Of a stretch of DNA of 7,401 bases, positions 1 through 5,373 are shown one piece after another. The DNA is from Syntrophomonas_A sp050258735 (GTDB lineage: Bacteria > Bacillota > Syntrophomonadia > Syntrophomonadales > Syntrophomonadaceae). How positions within the stretch are numbered: the first letter of the stretch is position 1; each line of letters starts with the position of its first letter. The position numbers and the translations under genes are program-made. The stretch lies in the NCBI GenBank assembly GCA_050258735.1, contig JBLMZJ010000135.1, forward strand, positions 1 to 7,401, read 5' to 3'. A model generated the notes under the pieces. It worked only from the letters and a program-made list of their open reading frames with translations, did no database searches and had not been told where the DNA came from.

Positions 1-107
1 GCGAGGTCGTTATCTCAAGACCATTGTCGGGTAATGAGACCAATGCCATCTACGAAAAAATAAAACAGCAGCTGCCCGCTGAGCAGGGGCAGCAGTGCGT
101 GGTTTAG
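1..107 (+). CDS. C-terminal end of an unidentified protein (5' truncated by window edge)
   Basis: This is the only frame open at the left edge. It reads from position 3 to a TAG at 105-107 and gives 34 residues ending in QQLPAEQGQQCVV. The other two plus-strand frames and all three minus-strand frames are closed within the first 65 bases. The visible tail is hydrophilic and mixed in charge, with no membrane segment or motif I recognise, so no function is proposed. It lies on the same strand as the ABC exporter genes but is separated from them by 204 bp containing hairpins, so shared transcription is uncertain. An open stretch this short could also arise by chance. Confidence 0.45.
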   Translation, partial: EVVISRPLSGNETNAIYEKIKQQLPAEQGQQCVV

Positions 108-142
108 AAAAGAAGGGGGTAAAATATAGATCCCTTAGGCAA

Positions 143-206
143 GGCAATGGGGAAGGTTCTTTCCGCCCAGGTTAAAATCTGGGCGGAAAGAACCTTCCCC
201 ATTGCC
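143..206. repeat. Long perfect inverted repeat (hairpin H1), REPIN-like
   Basis: Arms at 143-170 and 179-206 are perfect reverse complements over 28 bp, with an 8-base spacer (GTTAAAAT). Each arm contains the core GGGGAAGGTTCT, and each arm can also fold on itself: GGC/GCC at 143-145 and 165-167, and GGAA/TTCC at 151-154 and 161-164. Two inverted copies of a short palindrome are the architecture of REP doublets (REPINs), which are mobilised by RAYT/Y1 transposases. A related element sits at 2111-2176. No U-tract follows on either strand, so a role as intrinsic terminator is unclear. The repeat structure is seen directly; the REPIN assignment is inference. Confidence 0.9.
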
Positions 207-245
207 CTGTATGGATCAGGGTCATGTTGTAGCCATCGCTGGCAT

Positions 246-262
246 GCGCCCCTTCGGGGTGC
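246..262 (+). other. Small GC-rich hairpin upstream of the ABC permease gene
   Basis: GCGCCCC (246-252) pairs with GGGGTGC (256-262) around a 3-base TTC loop. This is a 7-bp stem with one G-T wobble, ending 49 nt before the permease start. It is followed by AT-rich sequence (TATTATATAG) rather than a U-run, so it is not a classical terminator. It may lie in the 5' leader of the ABC operon or end the upstream transcript. Nothing else is recognisable between 207 and 290. Confidence 0.25.
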
Positions 263-311
263 TATTATATAGTGATCAGCCTTATGAAATAGAGGAACGG
301 AGATTTAACTC

Positions 312-1100
312 ATGAAAACACTGTTTGTAATGCATCGAGAGTTACAGGAGAATCTGCGTAATTACAAGACGCTGTTCTTGCTGTTGTTCATCTTTGGCGG
401 TATTCTAATGGCTCTATACACCGAAGTCGGCCCAACAGCTAATTCTAAAAACGTACTCGATCCATTTTTCGAACTCTTTGCTGTTCTCTGCCCCATGATA
501 GGCATTTTGGCAGCCATGGACGCAGTGGTAGGAGAAAAAGAAAAGGGTACCCTGGAACTAGTCCTTTCCAAACCCCTGCCCCGACGTTCTCTGCTCATGG
601 GTAAATTCTGGGCCTATGTATTGATGATTTTGCCCCTGCTGATAGCAGAATTGGCAGCTGCTTATTTCTGGGCCCAATTCTCCGGTATATCTCAATATCG
701 TTGGCAGCTTCCTATGCCGCCTTTTGGTCAGTGGCTGACCCTGATCAGTATCGTTAGCTGTGTATCGTTGTTCTTCATTGCCCTGACTACTCTGATTTCT
801 ATGTTTGCACCCACTACGGCGACTACGGCACTATGTGCCCTGGTCTTTATGGCCCCGGCTCACCCCCTGGGCGGAGAGTTCCTGCGCCAGGTAGGATTGA
901 GACTTCATATCAGCAGCTTCGGAGGATTGCCGGTCGTCGTGAAGTTCTTCCTGAGCGTTTTCTCCAAATTCCAAAAATTTGCCCTGACCAGTCCCCAGGA
1001 TGCCTTGATCTGCTGCCTTTCTCTCTTAACGATGACCATCATAGTAATGCTGCTGGGCAGTTGGGTCTTTGAACGACAAAATGTGGCCTTCAAAGGTTAG
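312..1100 (+). CDS. ABC-2 type exporter permease subunit
   Basis: A 262-residue integral membrane protein, the transmembrane half of an ABC exporter whose ATPase is encoded immediately downstream. Hydrophobic segments lie at about residues 20-37, 52-72, 98-120, 141-165, 168-182 and 233-253, giving the six-helix layout of NosY/ABC-2 permeases. The cytoplasmic stretch GEKEKGTLELVLSKPLPRR (74-92) after the second helix is the hallmark of this family (E-x-G-T-L-E-x-x-L-S-x-P). The ATG at 312 follows GGAG at 299-302 with 9 nt spacing. The stop TAG overlaps the ribosome-binding site of the ATPase gene 8 nt before its start, so the two are translationally linked. Substrate cannot be read from sequence; relatives export ions, peptides, lipids or drugs. 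No unusual truncation is seen. Confidence 0.92.
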   Translation: MKTLFVMHRELQENLRNYKTLFLLLFIFGGILMALYTEVGPTANSKNVLDPFFELFAVLCPMIGILAAMDAVVGEKEKGTLELVLSKPLPRRSLLMGKFWAYVLMILPLLIAELAAAYFWAQFSGISQYRWQLPMPPFGQWLTLISIVSCVSLFFIALTTLISMFAPTTATTALCALVFMAPAHPLGGEFLRQVGLRLHISSFGGLPVVVKFFLSVFSKFQKFALTSPQDALICCLSLLTMTIIVMLLGSWVFERQNVAFKG

Positions 1101-1104
1101 GAGG
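1099..1104 (+). promoter_or_regulatory. Ribosome-binding site of the ABC ATPase gene, overlapping the permease stop
   Basis: AGGAGG lies 4 nt before the ATG at 1109 and shares its first two bases with the TAG stop of the permease gene. This places termination on the permease cistron directly on the initiation site of the ATPase, which supports coupled translation. The Shine-Dalgarno-like purine run continues as GGAGGAAG up to the start. Confidence 0.75.
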
Positions 1105-1108
1105 AAGT

Positions 1109-2044
1109 ATGAGAGATTTAGCAGTTGAGGTCAAAGGTCTGAGCAAACGTTACGGGCGTCTGCAGGCTGTTGATAATATAAGCTTTCAGGTAAAGCAGGG
1201 TACCTCCTTTGGCCTGCTGGGCCTAAACGGAGCCGGCAAAACTACTACTTTTAAAATGATGGTCAGTTTGATCAGGCCGGACAGCGGAACTGCCATAGTG
1301 GCAGATCATGATGTGGTCAAAGAACCCATGAAGGTGAGGTCTAAAATCGGCTATGTTGCTGAAAACCCCACGTTCTATAATCGGATGACCACTGAAGAGA
1401 CCCTGCGCTATATCTGCCGGCTGTTAGATGTCCCGGCAAACACACAAAACCAGCGTATCGATGCGGCCCTCGATCTGGTAGGATTGGTGGATAAGAAGAA
1501 GGCGTACGTGGGTGGCTATTCCCGCGGTATGAGGCACCGTCTCGGTTTAGCCCAGGCCTTGCTATCCGAACCGCAAGTCCTGTTTCTCGATGAGCCCACC
1601 TTAGGTCTGGATCCCCTGGGCGCTAAAAACATGCGGGAGTTGATCCAGCGCCTGCGGCAGGAAAGGGAAATAACCGTCCTTATGTCCTCTCATGTCCTGC
1701 CCGAAGTCGAGAGTATCTGTGACGCAGTAGGAGTATTCCATCATGGTCATCTGGTGGCAATCGATACTATCGAGAACCTCAGGAGTACAGCCAGTGATAG
1801 CCTTAATCTCGAACTGGTAATGAGCGAAGCCAATGAAGGAGTATTGCAGGCTATAAAAGCGGTTCCCGGAGTAAAAACCGCAGAAGCTAATGGACCTGTT
1901 ATTGCTATTAGGGCAGATAAATCACCTGAACTACGTCCCGCGATCCTCCAAGAAGCAATAAGCAGCAAGGCTCAAGTAGTTGCCTTCGGAGTCAAAGAGA
2001 GCAGTCTCGAAGACATCTTATTACGCCTGGTAAGAGACGAGTAA
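1109..2044 (+). CDS. ABC transporter ATP-binding protein (ABC-2 exporter partner)
   Basis: A 311-residue cytoplasmic ATPase that powers the permease encoded 8 nt upstream. Motifs in order: Walker A GLNGAGKTT (38-46, Lys44), Q-loop position occupied by Glu85 in GYVAENP, signature YSRGM (137-141, in place of LSGGQ), Walker B VLFLDEPT (157-164, catalytic Glu162), D-loop GLDP (166-169) and H-loop His195 in MSSH. Residues from about 225 to the end form a C-terminal accessory domain seen in CcmA/NatA-like subunits. All catalytic residues are present, so it should be active. The Q-loop Glu and YSxGM signature are common in this exporter branch. Substrate is unknown. Confidence 0.95.
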   Translation: MRDLAVEVKGLSKRYGRLQAVDNISFQVKQGTSFGLLGLNGAGKTTTFKMMVSLIRPDSGTAIVADHDVVKEPMKVRSKIGYVAENPTFYNRMTTEETLRYICRLLDVPANTQNQRIDAALDLVGLVDKKKAYVGGYSRGMRHRLGLAQALLSEPQVLFLDEPTLGLDPLGAKNMRELIQRLRQEREITVLMSSHVLPEVESICDAVGVFHHGHLVAIDTIENLRSTASDSLNLELVMSEANEGVLQAIKAVPGVKTAEANGPVIAIRADKSPELRPAILQEAISSKAQVVAFGVKESSLEDILLRLVRDE

Positions 2045-2057
2045 GAAGACGCCCGGC

Positions 2058-2079
2058 ACAAGCTGCCCTTGTTTTTATT
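2058..2079 (+). terminator. Possible weak intrinsic terminator after the ABC operon
   Basis: ACAAG (2058-2062) can pair with CTTGT (2068-2072) around a 5-base loop, followed by TTTTATT. It starts 14 nt after the ATPase stop. The stem is short and AU-containing, so it would be weak alone. The strong hairpin at 2111-2176 may do the real work. Confidence 0.3.
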
Positions 2080-2110
2080 GTCACTGCAGCACGGTAATCT
2101 ATTGCAATCA

Positions 2111-2176
2111 GACACAAGGGGACGGTTCTCCCGTGTCAAATCTTTGATTGACACGGGAGAACCGTCCCCTTGTGTC
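2111..2176. repeat. Long perfect inverted repeat (hairpin H2), REPIN-like, between convergent genes
   Basis: Arms at 2111-2139 and 2148-2176 are perfect reverse complements over 29 bp, with an 8-base spacer (ATCTTTGA). Each arm carries GGGGACGGTTCT, one base different from the core of hairpin H1 at 143-206. Each arm also folds on itself: GACAC/GTGTC (2111-2115 with 2133-2137) and GGGA/TCCC (2119-2122 with 2129-2132). The element begins 66 nt after the ABC ATPase stop and ends 10 nt beyond the thioesterase stop on the other strand. It could therefore block read-through in both directions. Palindromes with a GGGGACGGTTCT core are, from general knowledge, repeated in many anaerobic Firmicutes genomes. 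Confidence 0.92.
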
Positions 2177-2186
2177 CCCCGGTCTA

Positions 2187-2588
2187 TTACTTAACATCGA
2201 TGACCGCCATGGTGCAGCGCGATACGCAGACCAGCTTCTCGTCTTCAGTATATATCTTGATGTCCCAGATGATGGTGGTACGCCCGACGTGTATCGGCGT
2301 TCCGATAGCTTTCACCACCCCGCTGCTCACACTGTGGATATGGTTGGCGTTGATCTCCAGTCCCACTGCCCGCTGCTTTTCCCGGTCGATAAACTGATAA
2401 CTGCCGGCCGAGGCTACCGTTTCGGCGATGACCACTGAAACCCCGCCGTGCATAAGGCCGAAGGGCTGATGGGTCCGGGGGGTCACCGGCATGGTGGCCA
2501 CTACCCGCTCCCTGGTATATTCTATGATCTCGATCTCCAGGGTAGCCATGACTGTCTGACTGATATCAAAGTTCGATACGTCTGCCAT
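2187..2588 (-). CDS. PaaI/YdiI-like hotdog-fold acyl-CoA thioesterase
   Basis: A 133-residue single-domain hotdog thioesterase predicted to hydrolyse a small acyl-CoA or aromatic-CoA to free acid and CoA in the cytoplasm. The motif HQPFGLMHGG (40-49) followed by the catalytic Glu56 in VIAET, and GLEINANH (76-83), match the E. coli YdiI/MenI type, whose catalytic Glu and His/Gln partners occupy these positions. Length is typical of the family. The ATG is preceded by AAGGAGG at 2597-2603 with 8 nt spacing, a strong site. It points the same way as the mutase cluster but lies 333 bp downstream of it, so it may be transcribed separately. Substrate is not determined: 1,4-dihydroxy-2-naphthoyl-CoA, phenylacetyl-CoA derivatives and short acyl-CoAs are all possible. 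Confidence 0.9.
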   Translation of the reverse strand: MADVSNFDISQTVMATLEIEIIEYTRERVVATMPVTPRTHQPFGLMHGGVSVVIAETVASAGSYQFIDREKQRAVGLEINANHIHSVSSGVVKAIGTPIHVGRTTIIWDIKIYTEDEKLVCVSRCTMAVIDVK

Positions 2589-2708
2589 GAATAATTCCTC
2601 CTTATAGCAATGAACTCAACGTCATTAATGGCCCCCCATATGTTTCATCGGTTGCGCCCAAAGGGTGAAGGATACTGATTCTCTATCAGCAACGCAACAT
2701 TTAAAGCA

Positions 2709-2727
2709 TGTCATTGTTAGCACAGCC
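2709..2727 (+). repeat. Degenerate extra copy of the TCATTGCGAGC repeat arm
   Basis: TGTCATTGTTAGCACAGCC matches the outer part of the repeat arm whose intact copy begins at 2737, at 16 of 19 positions relative to the right-hand arm read in reverse complement. It is a partial, decayed copy in direct orientation just outside the left arm. Confidence 0.5.
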
Positions 2728-2736
2728 CCATTCACC

Positions 2737-2849
2737 TGTCATTGCGAGCGCAGCGCGGCAATCTAATTCGTCAATATATAAACATAATAGTCTTTTCCCA
2801 TAGCTATCCGCCTTTAAAAAAAGATTGCTTCGCTGTGCTCGCAATGACA
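2737..2849. repeat. Imperfect inverted repeat of the TCATTGCGAGC family
   Basis: The left arm 2737-2764 and right arm 2822-2849 are 28 bases each and complementary at 25 positions. Each begins with TGTCATTGCGAGC (or its complement) and ends in GCAATCT. They enclose 57 bp of AT-rich sequence. Elements beginning TCATTGCGAG and ending GCAATCT are known as dispersed non-coding repeats in many bacterial genomes. This one fills most of the 333-bp gene-free stretch 2589-2921. The rest of that stretch holds the thioesterase ribosome-binding site and a partial repeat copy, with no convincing gene or promoter. Confidence 0.85.
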
Positions 2850-2921
2850 CTTGGTGGTACAGATTACCGGTATTACACTTTAATATATAAGTCAGAGTTT
2901 TGACTCTCTGCCGCCTTTAAA

Positions 2922-3956
2922 TCAGGCCTTCGGCAATGTCCAGTAGGTGTTGATCTTGGCTGGCTCTATTATACTACGGTCGGTGATGATGCTTTGGATC
3001 AGGTGGGGCGGAGTGAGGTCAAAAGCCGGATAGATGGCTTCCACCTTATCGCCGGTGATCAGGCTCCCCTGAAAATGCCGGACCTCTTCCGGATCGCGCA
3101 TCTCGATGGGGATATCTGTCCCGATAACGGTGTTTTTATCGGGCGGGCCGTAGCCCAGGATATGCATGGGTATCCCGTAATGCCGGGCCAGGAGTGCGAT
3201 CTGCAGGGTACCGATCTTGTTGGCTACGATGCCGTCGAGGGCGATGCGATCAGCTGCGGTGAATACCTTGGTGATCATACCCCGGCTCATGCAGTGGGCC
3301 ACCATGTTATCAGTGATAAGAGTAGTCGGTACCCCCAGTTCGGAAGATACCCAGGCGGTGAGGCGCGCACCCTGCAAATAGGGCCGGGTCTCGGTCGCGA
3401 TGAGTTTGACCTCTTTGCCATTTTGCAGAGCAAAGTAGAGCATCAACGGAAGGGCTGCCCCGGGAAAGCAATGACTGAGCACAGTGTCTCCGTCAGCCAG
3501 CAGGGTCTCCGCCCGCTGCGCAGTCAGGCGGGCGCGCTGCTGCTGCCGATTGATAAGCTCTTGGATACTGGAAAGGATATATTCGGCCCAATCGGAAGGA
3601 TCGTCGCCCAGACCGTCCATCAGGCGAGAAAGCAAAGCCGCCAGATGAAAACCGGTAGGCCGGGTCCTGACCAGGCGCACTCTGGCCTGTTCCATATACT
3701 CACGGGTCTTTTCGAGCCGGGTTAGTTGTTCATGGCCAAGTCCACGGGCAGCCAGGTATAATCCGTAACCAGCGGTTATCGCGATATCGCCGGCACCCTG
3801 CACCGCCATATCTTCTATAGCCCGGGCCACATCTTCATAATCACAACAAAGCACCGCCACCTTCTCCCGGGGAAAGCGGCGGCGGTCGAGGATGACCAGC
3901 TTGCCATCCTCAAGATACACCGTGTTGTTAAGACTGATCAGCGGATGATCCATCAT
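2922..3956 (-). CDS. MtnA/eIF-2B-family isomerase homologue (methylthioribose-1-phosphate isomerase-like)
   Basis: A 344-residue protein of the MtnA/aIF-2B/ribose-1,5-bisphosphate isomerase fold, close to the normal MtnA length. The MtnA catalytic pair is present: Cys163 in LSHCFPG and Asp236 in TAADRIALDG. TRPT (98-101), ETRPYLQGARLTAW (189-202, Gln195) and VANKIGT (244-250) also match. Departures from true MtnA are QGAGDIA (53-59) where the family has RGAPAIG, losing a substrate-binding Arg, and HCFPG for HCNTG. It should isomerise an aldose-1-phosphate to a ketose-1-phosphate, but the sugar is uncertain. The start ATG at 3956 lies 10 nt after AGGAGG and 29 bp inside the end of meaB, so it is the last gene of the mutase operon. 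Methionine salvage, 5-deoxyribose salvage or another pentose-phosphate step are all possible. Confidence 0.85.
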   Translation of the reverse strand: MMDHPLISLNNTVYLEDGKLVILDRRRFPREKVAVLCCDYEDVARAIEDMAVQGAGDIAITAGYGLYLAARGLGHEQLTRLEKTREYMEQARVRLVRTRPTGFHLAALLSRLMDGLGDDPSDWAEYILSSIQELINRQQQRARLTAQRAETLLADGDTVLSHCFPGAALPLMLYFALQNGKEVKLIATETRPYLQGARLTAWVSSELGVPTTLITDNMVAHCMSRGMITKVFTAADRIALDGIVANKIGTLQIALLARHYGIPMHILGYGPPDKNTVIGTDIPIEMRDPEEVRHFQGSLITGDKVEAIYPAFDLTPPHLIQSIITDRSIIEPAKINTYWTLPKA

Positions 3957-4938
3957 CGGAAGGGACCCTCCTTTTCATATAGCGCCCCGCTATCTCCTGG
4001 GCCAAGGTATAAGGATCTGTATTACGCTTCATGAGCTGATCGACCATCGTATCGAATTCGCCCTCGGCGCAGAGATCCTGCAAAACCGGCTGCATGATGC
4101 TGGCCCACAGGGCTTCGTTAAGCTCAGCCGTCGTCTTGTTGCGTATGCGCTCTCCGATCAGATCATTTTGCACCAGGTACCTGTAATGTTCTTCTATTTT
4201 ATCGCCCAGTACGGCTACGCTCTCGGCGAACTTATGCGGTTCCAGCACGCTCTCCACCATAAGTACCGGTATGGTCCAGCCGCCATTGCCGCCCCGATTT
4301 CTCGAAGACATCTCGATGACGCTGAGGACTTCCTTATATAGTTTGCCGGCGCCGTCGCGGTCGGCCTTGTTGATAACGAATATATCGGCGATCTCCATTA
4401 AGCCCGCCTTCAGTGCCTGTACCTCGTCGCCCATACCTGGGACCAGCACCACAATGACGGTATGGGCATGGTTGATGATGTCGACCTCCTGCTGGCCTAC
4501 GCCGCAGGTCTCGACGATGATGGCCTCCTGGCCCAGCACGTCCATGACGTGGATGCTCTCGCCCACCGCCTTGGACAGGCCGCCCATGTTGCCGCGGCTG
4601 GCCATGCTGCGCACGAAGACCTTCTTGTCCTCGGCATGGCGCATCATGCGGATGCGGTCACCCAGGATGGCGCCGCCGGTGAAGGGGCTGCTGGGGTCCA
4701 CCGCCATCACTCCCACTGACCGATCCTTTTTACGGAAGGAGGCAATGAGTTCATCGGTCAGAGTGCTTTTGCCGGCGCCCGGCGCCCCGGTAATGCCGAT
4801 AACGTGCGATCTGCCGGTCTTGAGGAAGATTTCTTTCATTATCAGATCGGTACCGGGTATCCCGTCTTCCAGGTTCCTGATCAATCGGGAGGCGGCCCGG
4901 ATGTCCCCCGCCAGGACTCTCTCTCCTAAATCAGCCAT
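3928..4938 (-). CDS. meaB: MeaB/ArgK-family GTPase, acyl-CoA mutase chaperone
   Basis: A 336-residue P-loop GTPase of the G3E class that assists AdoCbl-dependent mutases: it gates delivery of adenosylcobalamin and protects or reactivates the holoenzyme. Motifs: P-loop GAPGAGKS (51-58), the DPSSPFTGGAILGDRIRM stretch (81-98, Mg/switch region), ETCGVGQQEVD (143-153, Walker B/switch region) and the guanine-specificity motif NKAD (190-193). The family usually has ETVGVGQSE, so Cys145 and Gln150 are local variants. Length is normal. The gene starts 6 nt after the stop of the B12-binding subunit, with GAGGG at 4950-4954 inside that gene, and its 3' end overlaps the MtnA-like gene by 29 bp. The context makes the adjacent mutase its client. 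In isobutyryl- or hydroxyisobutyryl-CoA mutase systems the equivalent protein is called MeaI or MeaH. Confidence 0.96.
   Translation of the reverse strand: MADLGERVLAGDIRAASRLIRNLEDGIPGTDLIMKEIFLKTGRSHVIGITGAPGAGKSTLTDELIASFRKKDRSVGVMAVDPSSPFTGGAILGDRIRMMRHAEDKKVFVRSMASRGNMGGLSKAVGESIHVMDVLGQEAIIVETCGVGQQEVDIINHAHTVIVVLVPGMGDEVQALKAGLMEIADIFVINKADRDGAGKLYKEVLSVIEMSSRNRGGNGGWTIPVLMVESVLEPHKFAESVAVLGDKIEEHYRYLVQNDLIGERIRNKTTAELNEALWASIMQPVLQDLCAEGEFDTMVDQLMKRNTDPYTLAQEIAGRYMKRRVPSDDGSSADQS
3967..3972 (-). promoter_or_regulatory. Ribosome-binding site of the MtnA-like gene, inside meaB
   Basis: On the minus strand this reads AGGAGG within AAAAGGAGGG, 10 nt before the ATG at 3956 and 13 nt before the next in-frame ATG at 3953. 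It supports the first Met and shows that the gene starts within the meaB coding region. Confidence 0.75.
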
Positions 4939-4944
4939 GGTGCT

Positions 4945-5346
4945 CTATTCCCTCGGCTGGACATTATCATTGATCCAGCCGGTAATAGTATCCAACGGGG
5001 TGCCGGGGCCAAATATGGCCGCGATTCCGGCTTCATATAGTGCAGGATGGTCCTGTTCGGGGATGATCCCCCCGCCCATCACCACGATGTCATCGGCACC
5101 TTCATCCTTGAGCAGTTTGGTAACCTGCGGAAACAGGTAATTATGAGCGCCGGACAGGCAGCTGAGACCTACCAGGTCCACGTCTTCCTGAATGGCTACC
5201 GCCGCTATCATCTCCGGCGTCTGGTGACAGCCCGTATAAATCACCTCATATCCCGCATCGCGAAAGGCACGAGCCAGTACCTTGGCCCCCCGGTCATGCC
5301 CGTCCAGCCCGGGCTTGGCAATAAGTACACGCAGTTTTCTAGACAT
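4945..5346 (-). CDS. icmB: Acyl-CoA mutase small subunit, cobalamin-binding domain
   Basis: A 133-residue stand-alone B12-binding (Rossmann-like) domain that carries the cobalamin of the mutase. It shows the base-off/His-on signature DGHDRG (15-20; DxHxxG with His17 as the lower cobalt ligand), SCLSG (62-66; SxL) and GGGIIPEQD (91-99; GG). These three motifs line the dimethylbenzimidazole pocket. The length agrees with IcmB/HcmB and archaeal-type small subunits; in classical methylmalonyl-CoA mutases this domain is fused to the catalytic chain. The ATG at 5346 follows GGGGAG at 5357-5362 with 10 nt spacing. It sits 27 bp after the large-subunit gene and 6 bp before meaB. The symbol reflects the substrate predicted for the large subunit; mcmA2/mutB C-terminal subunit is the conservative name. 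Confidence 0.95.
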   Translation of the reverse strand: MSRKLRVLIAKPGLDGHDRGAKVLARAFRDAGYEVIYTGCHQTPEMIAAVAIQEDVDLVGLSCLSGAHNYLFPQVTKLLKDEGADDIVVMGGGIIPEQDHPALYEAGIAAIFGPGTPLDTITGWINDNVQPRE

Positions 5347-5373
5347 CTCAAGTTTTCTCCCCTCAATAACAGA

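Noticed and set aside
240..270. Possible promoter with TATTAT (263-268) as -10 before the ABC permease
   Set aside because: The expected -35 position reads TGGCAT, a poor match, and it overlaps a hairpin. The support is too weak to annotate.
1972..2438. Two short frames on opposite strands sharing the peptide TRENRPLVS
   Set aside because: The shared peptide is only the translation of the two arms of the perfect hairpin at 2111-2176, not a protein repeat.
2737..2849. CRISPR-like reading of the TCATTGCGAG repeat copies
   Set aside because: There are only two arms in inverted orientation plus one decayed copy, with no regular spacers and no cas genes.
2885..2921. Terminator after the MtnA-like gene
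   Set aside because: Only 5-bp stems can be drawn (such as AGAGT/ACTCT) with no U-run, so a terminator is not supported.
2994..3725. 243-codon plus-strand frame opposite the MtnA-like gene
   Set aside because: It is fully antisense to a conserved gene, with no ribosome-binding site and no recognisable motif.
4271..5140. 289-codon plus-strand frame opposite meaB
   Set aside because: Its composition is Ser/Pro/Met-rich low complexity, it has no domain, and it spans two real genes on the other strand.
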